Assembly (NCBI GenBank): GCA_964632495.1
Contig: CAZWDS010000004.1
Span: 1-64,000 of the forward strand
Reading direction: 5' to 3'
Source of the DNA: CALKXV01 sp964632495
GTDB lineage: Bacteria > Pseudomonadota > Alphaproteobacteria > Rhodobacterales > Rhodobacteraceae
DNA length: 64,000 nt
In this document: positions 7,252-15,355 of the stretch, piece by piece
Numbering within the stretch: position 1 is the stretch's first letter
Layout: each line of letters starts with the position of its first letter
Translations under genes and position numbers: made by a program
The notes under the pieces: model-generated
Databases searched by the model: none
What the model saw: only the letters and a program-made list of their open reading frames with translations
Told to the model about the DNA's origin: nothing

Positions 7252-7270
7252 CCGGGGGCAAAGCCCCCGG
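7252..7270. repeat. G/C palindrome CCGGGGGC-AAA-GCCCCCGG
   Basis: This is an 8-bp perfect stem with AAA loop just after the metY stop (on its downstream side). It has no T run on either side. Similar GGGGGC...GCCCCC hairpins occur at 22334-22352 and 61894-61908, all intergenic, so this looks like a dispersed small palindromic element. Confidence 0.6.
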
Positions 7271-7285
7271 TGCAATCAAAGAACC

Positions 7286-8572
7286 TTAGCCAACAGCTTT
7301 GGTCAAAGCCTGATCCAGATCGGCAATAATATCGGCTGGATCCTCGATGCCGATCGACACGCGCACCACGTTCGGCAATGCGCCCGAAGCTTCGCGTTGC
7401 TCATCGCTCAACTGACGGTGCGTGGTGGACGCCGAATGGATGATCAACGACCGCGCGTCGCCAAGGTTGGCCACGTGGCTGAACAGTTCGACCGAGTCCA
7501 CCAGTTTCACACAAGCGTCATAGCCGCCCTTGATCGCGAAGGTGAACAGAGCGCCCGCGCCCTTGGGACAGATCCGGGCCACACGATCAAAGTAGGGCGA
7601 ACTCTCCAGACCGGCATAGGTGACCTTTTCGATCCGGGGGTCCGCTTCCAGCCATTTTGCCACTTTCACGGCGTTGACCACGTGTTTCTCCATTCTGAGG
7701 GACAAGCTTTCCATCCCCATCAGCGTATAATGCGCGCCTTGCGGGTTCATCGTCATGCCCAGATCGCGCAGGCCCACGGCGATGGAGTGGAAGGTAAAGG
7801 CCATTGGACCCAAGGCGCCGTGGAAGGCCAGACCGTGGTAGGCGGGCTCGGGCTGGCTGAGCGACGGGAATTTGTCCGAGGCCGACCAGTCGAATTTGCC
7901 GGAATCCACGACCGCACCGCCTGTGACCGTGCCGTTGCCGGTCAGGTACTTGGTGGTCGAATGGACGACCAATGTGGCGCCATGTTCGATCGGGTTGCAC
8001 AGATATGGCGTTGCCGAGGTGTTGTCGACAATCAGCGGCACACCAGCTTCGTCGGCCACTTTAGCGATGGCATCCAGATCGGTGATATAGCCACCGGGGT
8101 TGGCAATCGACTCGCAGAAGACCGCGCGGGTGTTGTCGTCGATGGCGGCTTTGACCGCGTCCAGATCGTCGAAATCAACCAGCGTCGCCGACCAGCCAAA
8201 GCGTTTGATGGTCTGGGTCAGCTGCGTGTAGGTGCCGCCATAAAGACGGGTCGAGGCGACGATGTTCGTGCCCGGCATCATCAGGGGGAACAGCGCCATG
8301 ATCTGCGCGGCGTGACCCGAAGAACAGCAGATGCCGCCTGCGCCGCCTTCCAACGCGACAATCCGTTCGGCCAAGGCCGCCACGGTTGGGTTGGTCAGGC
8401 GCGAGTAGATCCAGCCGACCTCTTGCAGGTTGAACAAGGCGGCAGCGTGGTCGGCGTCGCGAAATACATAGCCTGTGGTTTGGTAAATTGGTATCTGCCG
8501 CGCGCCCGTGGCCGGGTCAGGCGTATTGCCTGCGTGTACCTGAAGTGTGTCAAAGCCCATTTTGTCAGACAT
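7286..8572 (-). CDS. metY: O-acetylhomoserine aminocarboxypropyltransferase (sulfhydrylase)
   Basis: This 428-residue PLP enzyme of the Cys/Met metabolism family makes homocysteine from O-acetylhomoserine and sulfide. Visible marks are the N-terminal FDTLQVHAG, IYQTTGYVF, YSRLTNPTV, the SSGHAAQIMALF region, IVDNTSATPYLCNP with the PLP-contacting Asp, and HSTTKYLTGNG containing the PLP lysine. Length and motifs fit MetY better than MetB/MetZ (about 380-400). I looked in its 105-base leader for a SAM riboswitch and did not recognise one. Confidence 0.93.
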   Translation of the reverse strand: MSDKMGFDTLQVHAGNTPDPATGARQIPIYQTTGYVFRDADHAAALFNLQEVGWIYSRLTNPTVAALAERIVALEGGAGGICCSSGHAAQIMALFPLMMPGTNIVASTRLYGGTYTQLTQTIKRFGWSATLVDFDDLDAVKAAIDDNTRAVFCESIANPGGYITDLDAIAKVADEAGVPLIVDNTSATPYLCNPIEHGATLVVHSTTKYLTGNGTVTGGAVVDSGKFDWSASDKFPSLSQPEPAYHGLAFHGALGPMAFTFHSIAVGLRDLGMTMNPQGAHYTLMGMESLSLRMEKHVVNAVKVAKWLEADPRIEKVTYAGLESSPYFDRVARICPKGAGALFTFAIKGGYDACVKLVDSVELFSHVANLGDARSLIIHSASTTHRQLSDEQREASGALPNVVRVSIGIEDPADIIADLDQALTKAVG

Positions 8573-8677
8573 TTGTATCCCCTTTATTTTGGTTATTGTC
8601 TGGCCCGGGCGGGGGCCGTTTCTAAATCCGGTCTCTTTGTGGGCGCTGCGGCGCGGGGCTTCAACCCCTCAAAGGCG

Positions 8678-9679
8678 TTAGCGCATCCAAAGCCCGTTTC
8701 GCTTGATCCGGTTGCGGATCATCTTTTCGGCTCGCGGCAAGGCGTCACGATCAAACATCGCGCGGATACGGTTGCCCTTGTTTTGGAAGATTATGCGTTT
8801 GAACGGTTCATGCGCCTTCAGCACCTTCTTGACTTTGTTGGGTCGCGCCACTTCCATCAGCTTTTCCAACAGGTCGTCCGACGCGCGGGCAAAGAACAAC
8901 GGCATGGCGCGCCAGTGTTGGGTCAGCGCTCCGTCAAGGCCGGAAAGTTCGGGGCCGGGGCGACCGCCGCCTTGTTCGGCAATCACCAAGGGCAGGGCGA
9001 TCTGATCCAGCCAAGGGTAAAGCGCCTGACTGGCCAGTTCAGGGATCGCGTCATCGCGCACGCCGGTCATGATCCGGATCATCGCGGCGGAAAACGCTTG
9101 TGGGCAAGCGCCAAAGAACCAGCCCGCGTTGAAGTACATATAGCGTTCCCAGTGATCATGGGGCTCGGACAAATCCAGGGTTTGGTCAAACGGCACATCG
9201 AAATGGGCGTAAAGCGCGCGCCATATGCCATCGTATCCCGGGCCATAAAGCGGCGGAGCAGGCCATGTGTTTTCTCGCGCCATCGACGCGGAAGGGCGCG
9301 CGAAATCAAAGGGCACCTGATCGATGGGGCCGGTGATCAGCGTGTCGGTGTCAAAGAACAGGAAGGGGCGGCCTTGGGGCAGGGCGGCCAGAGCCTCAAC
9401 CTTGTTGCCGTTCGGATAGGCGTGGCCGAAGTGCTTGCAATCAAACGGCAGGATATGAGCGCCAAGATTGCCTAGCAACGTGCGGGCTTCGGCGTCGTCC
9501 ATCCTTGGATCGTTCGGCCAAAGGGGGCCGGGACGCGGTTCGGCGACGACAAGACGGCCTTTGAAATCTGGCGCGTGGTGGCGCAGCGATGCGGCGAACA
9601 GCACAGCTTCATAGGTCAGTCGGCCCGATTGAGCCACAATCACGATATCGAATGCCCCGTTCGGGGTGCCTGTGGTCAT
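8678..9679 (-). CDS. Putative GT-A fold glycosyltransferase
   Basis: This 333-residue cytosolic protein begins FDIVIVAQSGRLTYEAVLFAASLR and carries FLFFDTDTLITGP, the DxD metal/nucleotide-sugar site of GT-A glycosyltransferases (GT8-like layout). Further on come YFNAGWFFGACP and WLDQIALPLVI, which also fit that fold. The C-terminal 60 residues are rich in Lys/Arg. Substrate and acceptor are unknown. It lies upstream of metY on the same strand with a 105-base gap, so a shared transcript is possible but a shared function is unlikely. Confidence 0.75.
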   Translation of the reverse strand: MTTGTPNGAFDIVIVAQSGRLTYEAVLFAASLRHHAPDFKGRLVVAEPRPGPLWPNDPRMDDAEARTLLGNLGAHILPFDCKHFGHAYPNGNKVEALAALPQGRPFLFFDTDTLITGPIDQVPFDFARPSASMARENTWPAPPLYGPGYDGIWRALYAHFDVPFDQTLDLSEPHDHWERYMYFNAGWFFGACPQAFSAAMIRIMTGVRDDAIPELASQALYPWLDQIALPLVIAEQGGGRPGPELSGLDGALTQHWRAMPLFFARASDDLLEKLMEVARPNKVKKVLKAHEPFKRIIFQNKGNRIRAMFDRDALPRAEKMIRNRIKRNGLWMR

Positions 9680-9735
9680 GCCCGCCGCCTCTCGTCCTTC
9701 TGTCTAGCGGGTTAACGCCAGACCGCCAAGCGGGA

Positions 9736-10530
9736 TCAGTCCAGCGGGTCCCAGTGTGCGGGGCGTTTTTCGATGAAAGCGTCGATGCCTTCGCGGCTGT
9801 CGCGTTCCATCAGGTTGGCGACCATCACGCGGCCTGCGTAATCGTACGCGGCGTTCAGTGGCATTTCGGCTTGGGCGTAAAACGCTTCTTTGCCGATCTT
9901 CAATGTCTTCGGGGATTTCGAGGCGATCTGCTGGGCCAGCGCCATCGTCTCGGCGCTCAGCTTTTGCGCCGCCACCACCCGGTTCACCAAACCCAATCCG
10001 CGGGCTGTTTCGGCGTCGATGATATCGCCGGTCAGCAACATCTCCATCGCGTGTTTTCGGGCCAGATTTCGCGACAATGCCACCATAGGGGTGGAACAGA
10101 ACAAGCCGATATTGACGCCGGGTGTCGCGAACCCTGCGTCTTTGGACGCCACCGCTAAATCGCAACTGGCCACCAACTGGCATCCGGCGGCGGTGGCCAC
10201 GCCTTGCACTTCGGCAATCACCGGTTTGGGGCAGGTGACCACGCTTTGCATCATCTTCGAACAGGCCGACATAATAGTCTCGAAAAACACGCGCCCATTG
10301 TCGTCCGCCGCGCGGGCTTGGGTGATTTCCTTCAGATCGTGACCAGCACAAAACACCGGGCCTTCGGCGGCGATCACAATGACATGGGTGTCCGCATCAC
10401 CTTCCAGCCGATCAAGGGCTGTCTGCAAAGCGCTGATCATCTCCAACGACAAGGCGTTACGGCTTTTGGGCCGGTTCAGGCGCAGCTTCGTCACTGCGCC
10501 GGTTTTCGATTCTAACAACAGATCATCCAT
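9736..10530 (-). CDS. Enoyl-CoA hydratase/isomerase family protein
   Basis: This is a 264-residue crotonase-fold protein. The start is taken at 10530 (MDDLLLES), with AAGAGG just before it. The core shows LNRPKSRNALSLEM, the oxyanion-hole segment PVFCAGHDLKEI, and the second oxyanion-hole region KPVIAEVQGVATAAGCQLVASCD. Family enzymes hydrate or isomerise acyl-CoA double bonds. The usual catalytic glutamate after GAGC is not obvious (the segment reads ATAAGCQLVA), so a non-hydratase crotonase activity is possible. Confidence 0.88.
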   Translation of the reverse strand: MDDLLLESKTGAVTKLRLNRPKSRNALSLEMISALQTALDRLEGDADTHVIVIAAEGPVFCAGHDLKEITQARAADDNGRVFFETIMSACSKMMQSVVTCPKPVIAEVQGVATAAGCQLVASCDLAVASKDAGFATPGVNIGLFCSTPMVALSRNLARKHAMEMLLTGDIIDAETARGLGLVNRVVAAQKLSAETMALAQQIASKSPKTLKIGKEAFYAQAEMPLNAAYDYAGRVMVANLMERDSREGIDAFIEKRPAHWDPLD

Positions 10531-10666
10531 GCCTCTTATTGGGCCACAAGCAGGCATCCGCGCAAGGTATACCGTCGTAAACATGTAACCTACGGATTCT
10601 GCGTCAAAAATACCTGTTCCCCGAGGCCGGTTGCATTGCTATAGGCGAAGGACAGGAGACAAAGTG

Positions 10667-11947
10667 ATGAGCAAAATGCGCGACTATGAAGGCCGTTATC
10701 AGCTGGCGAACGAGCTTCACGCCCGGCCTTTCCCGGTGCTTACCGCACCCTGCCGCGCCGCTTTCGTCGCCTTCAAGCAGCCCGACAAGCCCACACAGCG
10801 GGATCCGGAAGCCGACCGCGCGCATCTGATCGCGCTTTTGGATCGCTTTGGTGCAGATCATCCCACGCCCGGGGCGACGCATTATTTCGGTCAGGTCGGC
10901 AAGTATTCCCTGAAATGGGAAAGCCACACCGAATTCACCACCTACACGATCTTCGGCGAGGGCGTCGCCGACGCACCCTTTTCTGCAGAAACCTTTACCA
11001 TGTTCCCGGTCGATTGGCTGGAACAGGCACCGGGAAACCGCATCACCTCGGCCCTTGTCCGGGTCGAGCTTTGCGAAGACTACAGCACCATCCGCGACAA
11101 GTTGTACCAATGGTTTGTCCCGGAAAGCCTGGCCTCAAGCGAGGTTCTCGACGGCGAAGGCGTGGTGGCCAGCGACTTCCGGATTGATCACAGCGGCCAC
11201 GTGCGCTTGGCGTTTTTCGTGAAACCCGAAATGGGCGCGCGCCGTGTCGGTCGCGTGGTGCAGCGTCTGTGCGAAATCGAAACTTACAAAACCGTCGCCA
11301 TGCTGGGCCTGATGGAAAGCCGCCGTCTGGGGCCGCGTCTGGCGGAAATCGACGGCGAGTTAACCTCGCTGATGGACAATATGACCGACGAAGGTGGCAA
11401 GGCCGAACAGACGTTGAAACGTCTTCTGGGCGTCGCCGCCGAGTTGGAAATGATCCTGACCCAAAGCACTTTCCGGTTCGGGGCCACCCGCGCCTATGCG
11501 GCCATCGTCAATCAACGGATCGAGGTTTTGCGCGAAACGCGGGCAGGTGGGCGTCAGACCTTCGCTGAATTCATGATGCGTCGTTTTGATCCCGCCATGC
11601 GCACGGTCGAGGCAACGAAAACCCGGCTGGACGAAATGGCGCACCGGGCAGAACGCGCCGCCAACCTGCTACGAACGCAGGTCGACGTGGAACGCTCGGC
11701 CCAGAACCAAGCGCTTTTGGCGTCGATGGACAAACGCGCCGATCTGCAATTGCGCCTGCAACGCACCGTCGAAGGTCTGTCAGTCGTGGCGATCAGCTAT
11801 TACGCCGTCAACATTCTTGGCTATCTTCTGGAACCCCTCTTTCCGGTTGTTGGTCTGTCGAAAGGCTGGGGCATGGCCAGCCTGACGGTGATCGTCATCG
11901 CGCTGGTCTGGCGGTTGGTGCAACGGGTACGCCGCTCGGTCGAATAG
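10667..11947 (+). CDS. DUF3422 family membrane protein
   Basis: This 426-residue protein starts at ATG 10667 behind GGACAGGAGA. The N-terminal part has the family block YQLANELHARPFP, then HYFGQVGKYSLKWESHTEFTTY. The middle is a long helical/coiled region (about residues 235-350), and the C-terminus has two membrane segments (VVAISYYAVNILGYLLEPLF and MASLTVIVIALVWRLV). This matches DUF3422, conserved in alphaproteobacteria and without a known activity. The topology suggests an inner-membrane protein with most of its mass in the cytosol. Confidence 0.85.
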   Translation: MSKMRDYEGRYQLANELHARPFPVLTAPCRAAFVAFKQPDKPTQRDPEADRAHLIALLDRFGADHPTPGATHYFGQVGKYSLKWESHTEFTTYTIFGEGVADAPFSAETFTMFPVDWLEQAPGNRITSALVRVELCEDYSTIRDKLYQWFVPESLASSEVLDGEGVVASDFRIDHSGHVRLAFFVKPEMGARRVGRVVQRLCEIETYKTVAMLGLMESRRLGPRLAEIDGELTSLMDNMTDEGGKAEQTLKRLLGVAAELEMILTQSTFRFGATRAYAAIVNQRIEVLRETRAGGRQTFAEFMMRRFDPAMRTVEATKTRLDEMAHRAERAANLLRTQVDVERSAQNQALLASMDKRADLQLRLQRTVEGLSVVAISYYAVNILGYLLEPLFPVVGLSKGWGMASLTVIVIALVWRLVQRVRRSVE

Positions 11948-12058
11948 CGCGGCTTTGCGCCCAAAACCGCCGCACGGAAAGCACATAACAGCGCGAGACA
12001 CCGCCGGTTGCCGCAATTTTGCTTTTCTAAACGGGCACTTCTTGGCATAAGGCGCGCG

Positions 12059-12199
12059 ATGACCAATCGGATTGCCTTGGGAATTGGGATAATATTAGGA
12101 GTCCTCCTCGCACTGGATTTCGTGCTTGGACTGGGCATATTCCTTTATTTGGCCCGCCGATTTATGGATTTGATCCAGGCCGTCGCAATCTGGCGTTAA
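12059..12199 (+). CDS. Small single-pass membrane peptide upstream of gap
   Basis: This encodes 46 residues, starting MTNRIALGIGIILGVLLALD. One strongly hydrophobic helix (residues 5-28) is followed by a short amphipathic tail, LARRFMDLIQAVAIWR. Peptides of this size and pattern precede the glycolytic gap gene in other roseobacters as I recall, so I think it is real. It ends 20 bases before the TTG start of gap and is probably co-transcribed. Function is unknown. No clear ribosome-binding site is visible. Confidence 0.65.
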   Translation: MTNRIALGIGIILGVLLALDFVLGLGIFLYLARRFMDLIQAVAIWR

Positions 12200-12219
12200 G
12201 TTAATGGAAGGAGCCTACC

Positions 12220-13224
12220 TTGGCTGTCAAAGTAGCAATTAATGGATTTGGCCGTATCGGCCGCAACGTACTGCGCGCAATCATTGAATCGGGCCGCAAG
12301 GACATCGAAGTCATTGCGATCAACGATCTGGGGCCGGTGGAAACCAACGCCCACCTTCTGCGGTACGACAGCGTGCACGGCAAGTTTCCGATCAAAGTGA
12401 AATCCGGCAAAGGCTGGATCGACGTGGGCCGTGGCAAGATCAAAGTCACCGCCCTTCGCAACCCCGCCGACTTGCCGTGGAGCGATGTCGACGTGGTGAT
12501 GGAATGCACCGGCATTTTCACCTCGAAAGACGCCTGTCAGGCACACCTTGAAAACGGTTCTTCGCGTGTCCTGATTTCGGCGCCGGGCACTGATGCTGAC
12601 AAGACCATCGTCTTTGGTGTGAACAACAAGACGTTGACCAAGAAAGACATCGTTGTGTCGAACGCGTCTTGCACAACAAACTGTCTGGCCCCCGTGGCGC
12701 AGGTTCTGAACGATGCCGTTGGCATCAAAAAGGGCTTTATGACCACGATCCACAGCTATACCGGCGACCAGCCGACGCTGGACACGATGCACAAGGATCT
12801 TTACCGCGCCCGCGCTGCGGCGCTGAACATGATCCCAACCTCCACTGGTGCCGCCAAAGCCGTGGGTCTGGTTCTGCCAGCCTTGAACGGCAAGCTGGAC
12901 GGTGTGTCGATCCGGGTGCCAACGCCGAATGTTTCGGTCGTTGATCTGACGTTTGAATCGAAGAAGAAAACGACCGTCGAAGCCGTGAACGCAGCGATCA
13001 AAGCCGCCGCCAAGAAAGGCCCCTTGAAAGGCATCCTTGGCTTCACCGAAGAACCACTGGTCTCGGGCGACTTCAACCACGATCCGCATTCTTCTGTGTT
13101 CCACATGGATCAAACCAAAGTCATGGACGGCAATATGGTCCGTATCCTGACATGGTATGACAACGAATGGGGCTTCTCGAACCGGATGAGCGACACCGCC
13201 GTTGCTATGGGCAAGCTGATCTAA
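12220..13224 (+). CDS. gap: Type I glyceraldehyde-3-phosphate dehydrogenase
   Basis: This 334-residue cytosolic enzyme interconverts glyceraldehyde-3-phosphate and 1,3-bisphosphoglycerate with NAD. It starts at TTG 12220, behind a strong GGAAGGA, giving MAVKVAINGFGRIGRN with the Rossmann glycine motif. The catalytic Cys lies in SNASCTTNCLAP (about residues 149-160). The His is in TTIHSYTGDQ. The C-terminal block is TWYDNEWGFSNRM. A strong bidirectional terminator follows at 13244-13276. Confidence 0.98.
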   Translation: MAVKVAINGFGRIGRNVLRAIIESGRKDIEVIAINDLGPVETNAHLLRYDSVHGKFPIKVKSGKGWIDVGRGKIKVTALRNPADLPWSDVDVVMECTGIFTSKDACQAHLENGSSRVLISAPGTDADKTIVFGVNNKTLTKKDIVVSNASCTTNCLAPVAQVLNDAVGIKKGFMTTIHSYTGDQPTLDTMHKDLYRARAAALNMIPTSTGAAKAVGLVLPALNGKLDGVSIRVPTPNVSVVDLTFESKKKTTVEAVNAAIKAAAKKGPLKGILGFTEEPLVSGDFNHDPHSSVFHMDQTKVMDGNMVRILTWYDNEWGFSNRMSDTAVAMGKLI

Positions 13225-13243
13225 GCGAAAGACGATGAAACAG

Positions 13244-13276
13244 AAAAAGCCCCGGCCAATCGGTCGGGGCTTTTTT
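13244..13276. terminator. Strong bidirectional terminator after gap
   Basis: A 14-bp stem at 13244-13257/13262-13275 consists of AAAAAGCCCCGGCC and GGTCGGGGCTTTTT, with loop AATC and one G-U pair. T runs lie on both strands, so it ends gap on the plus strand and the rhomboid/polysaccharide operon on the minus strand. Confidence 0.9.
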
Positions 13277-13283
13277 CTTGAGC

Positions 13284-13958
13284 CTATGTCTCTGGATCAT
13301 CCGCCTCAGGCCCAACATCTGCGCGTGGATCAATCAGCAAAGCCGCGATCCAGCCCATAATGAACCCGCCCAGATGCGCTTCCCACGCCAAGACCCGGTC
13401 CATCGCATAGTAAAGTGCCACGTTCAAAGCCGCCAGAAACAGGATCGCACGTGCCACCGGCCAAAGCCGTTCCTGCAACGTGAACCGGTCGATGTATTCC
13501 CAAGCCAGTATGGCACCGGCCAATCCGAACAGCGCCCCAGACGCGCCGACCATCGGGCGAAAACTGTCAGACAACAGCGCAAAGCCAAGCCCGCCGCCCA
13601 ACATGGCAAGAGCGTAGATCAACAACATTTTCGCACCGCCTACACGGCGCGCCACGGGCAGGGCCAGGGACACCAAGGTCACCATGTTCAGACCCAGATG
13701 CATCAGGCCACCATGCAAGAACCCGTACGTCACGAACATGGCCCAGGGTTGCAGCGGATAGTTGGGCCGCCAGTTTTCCAGCAATCCCGACCAGAAGCCG
13801 CCGTATTCGTAAACGGTGGACCGAAACCGGGGCACGTCGATGATGCCCAGATCGCCCAGTTGCAGCACCGCTTCGATCCCGACGCACAACACCACCAACG
13901 CAATAATCGCGCCAAGCCCGGACACGCCGGGATTGTCTGGTGGGGAAGGGAGGCTCAT
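13284..13958 (-). CDS. Rhomboid family intramembrane serine protease
   Basis: This 224-residue protein has six predicted membrane helices. The catalytic Ser sits in GASGALFGLAG (GxSG motif) and the His partner in AWEAHLGGFIMGW of the last helix. The second helix carries the typical FLHGGLMHLGLNM. It is the last gene of a minus-strand run, only 3 bases after the barrel protein. A dedicated role in processing an envelope component of that operon is possible but not shown. With both catalytic residues present I prefer a standard rhomboid over a rhombosortase. Confidence 0.9.
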   Translation of the reverse strand: MSLPSPPDNPGVSGLGAIIALVVLCVGIEAVLQLGDLGIIDVPRFRSTVYEYGGFWSGLLENWRPNYPLQPWAMFVTYGFLHGGLMHLGLNMVTLVSLALPVARRVGGAKMLLIYALAMLGGGLGFALLSDSFRPMVGASGALFGLAGAILAWEYIDRFTLQERLWPVARAILFLAALNVALYYAMDRVLAWEAHLGGFIMGWIAALLIDPRADVGPEADDPET

Positions 13959-13961
13959 GTC

Positions 13962-15317
13962 TTAAAACGCAAAGGAGATATCGCGCCCAATTGTAAAGAA
14001 CACCGTGTTGGACACCCGGGTCTCAACACCCGTTTCGCGCACCCGCACATGTTCGATCCCGGTTTGCATGCTCCACTCCTTGGTCAGGTCGTGGGCATAG
14101 ACCACTTTTGCCGAAGCGCGACTGTCGTCGTCCGAACCACCCAACTCGTCGGCTTCTGTATAGGCCAGACCAGCCTGCCAGCGCGAGACCTGATTGATGT
14201 CCTGTGCGTAACCCAGATTAAGTCGCGTGTTCCAAAAAGTGCTACCTGCGTCGTTCACCGCGTTTTGTTGCAAACGCGCAGTCAGGGTGCCGCGCGACAG
14301 ATCACCCGAATACTTTGCGCCGCCAATCCACTCGACCGCGTCGTCATCGTCATCCTCGATTGCCCCAATCCAAACCGAAAAGACGCTATTCGCAGTCTCG
14401 TAGTCTCGTGTCAGATTGGCCTGGGTGCGTCGGCCGTCCGGACGCGCCCTGCTGGCCAGAGTAAAGCTAAGGGCCCCATCCTTGCGGGGTTGGATCAGGC
14501 CAAAGCGAAATCCCAAACCGTCTTCCCGACGCGGGATCCCGTTTTCGGTAACGCGGTTCCAATCGTAAAAGGCATCGGTCCGCAAGCTTAGGCCTGAATC
14601 TGTTTCCTTCAAAATCCCGAAGCCCAGGAAGCTTCTTTGCGTTTTGGTGCGGGCAAGGTCGTCTTTCTGCCGAAGGCTTAGCTGTCCAAGCGTGCGCAAG
14701 GTTGTCCCGTCTGTCGGGCGGCGCGAAACCTCTGCGCGTAGCGAGACGTCGTCTTCATCGTCCAGATCGGGATCGACCGTATTGAAGTAATCCAACCGTC
14801 GCGCTGTGGCGGTCAGTTGCGTTTCCAAGGGGCCGTCTTGGCCCTGCACCATCTTGAAGGTAAGGGCGGTGGTGGCACGGGTGCCGCTGTCGATCAGGTC
14901 CAGCGACCCGTCGCCTGTATCGATGAAATCATCGTCCAGCGTTTTTTCCAGATAACTGGCCAAAACGCTCAACTCAGTTCCCGATGTTGTGCGGCTGACG
15001 TCCAGACTGGCCCGGCGGTTCTGAACTTCAAACCCGTCATCCAAGGCACGCGGCGCACCGACCAGATCCGCGCCAAGGCCAAACACCAATTGAATTGTCG
15101 AAGTGCCGTATCTTACGCCTGCGTCAAGTGATGTCGTCAAAACATGGCCGCTGCGGGCAGGCGTTGTGAGTAATATATTGTCACTGTATTCATTGCTTTG
15201 CGAGAACCGTAAGGTCACCTCGCCGTTCGATGTGTCATCAGCCGTGACAGGCGTGGCCAAGGCAAGAACGGCCATTGCTATGCCCGGTCTCGCCATTTTT
15301 CGAAGGACACCGATCAA
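13962..15317 (-). CDS. Polysaccharide-locus outer-membrane beta-barrel protein
   Basis: This 451-residue precursor has a signal peptide ending near PVTADD (about residue 26). The rest alternates short strands in a barrel-like pattern with many Thr/Ser/Asp turns (FSQSNEYSDNILLTTPARSG, SLRTDAFYDWNR, MQTGIEHVRVRETGVETRVS) and a terminal aromatic strand ending in ISFAF. The N-terminal EYSDNILLT segment is common in barrels linked to exopolysaccharide systems (EpsL/PEP-CTERM-associated type). It probably serves as outer-membrane secretion pore or partner for the neighbouring TPR lipoprotein; this is inference from context. Confidence 0.75.
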   Translation of the reverse strand: MIGVLRKMARPGIAMAVLALATPVTADDTSNGEVTLRFSQSNEYSDNILLTTPARSGHVLTTSLDAGVRYGTSTIQLVFGLGADLVGAPRALDDGFEVQNRRASLDVSRTTSGTELSVLASYLEKTLDDDFIDTGDGSLDLIDSGTRATTALTFKMVQGQDGPLETQLTATARRLDYFNTVDPDLDDEDDVSLRAEVSRRPTDGTTLRTLGQLSLRQKDDLARTKTQRSFLGFGILKETDSGLSLRTDAFYDWNRVTENGIPRREDGLGFRFGLIQPRKDGALSFTLASRARPDGRRTQANLTRDYETANSVFSVWIGAIEDDDDDAVEWIGGAKYSGDLSRGTLTARLQQNAVNDAGSTFWNTRLNLGYAQDINQVSRWQAGLAYTEADELGGSDDDSRASAKVVYAHDLTKEWSMQTGIEHVRVRETGVETRVSNTVFFTIGRDISFAF

Positions 15318-15355
15318 GGCCGGTCACATGTGCAGGTTGCGTTCAAACAAACGCG

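Noticed and set aside
8573..8677. Possible SAM-type riboswitch before metY
   Set aside because: metY genes of alphaproteobacteria often have one, but I could not find the conserved core of SAM-II, SAM-V or SAM/SAH elements in this leader.
7151..9475. A 774-codon plus-strand open frame opposite metY and the glycosyltransferase gene
   Set aside because: It is the antisense shadow of two clear minus-strand genes; its translation has no domain pattern and is low in typical core-residue order.
13284..13958. Rhombosortase (GlyGly-CTERM processing) instead of a standard rhomboid
   Set aside because: Catalytic Ser and His motifs and helix pattern are those of ordinary rhomboids, and no GlyGly-CTERM protein is seen nearby.
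13278..14591. A 437-codon plus-strand open frame opposite the rhomboid and barrel genes
   Set aside because: It spans two well-supported opposite-strand genes and the gene junction; translation is rich in His/Gln/Arg, typical of antisense frames.
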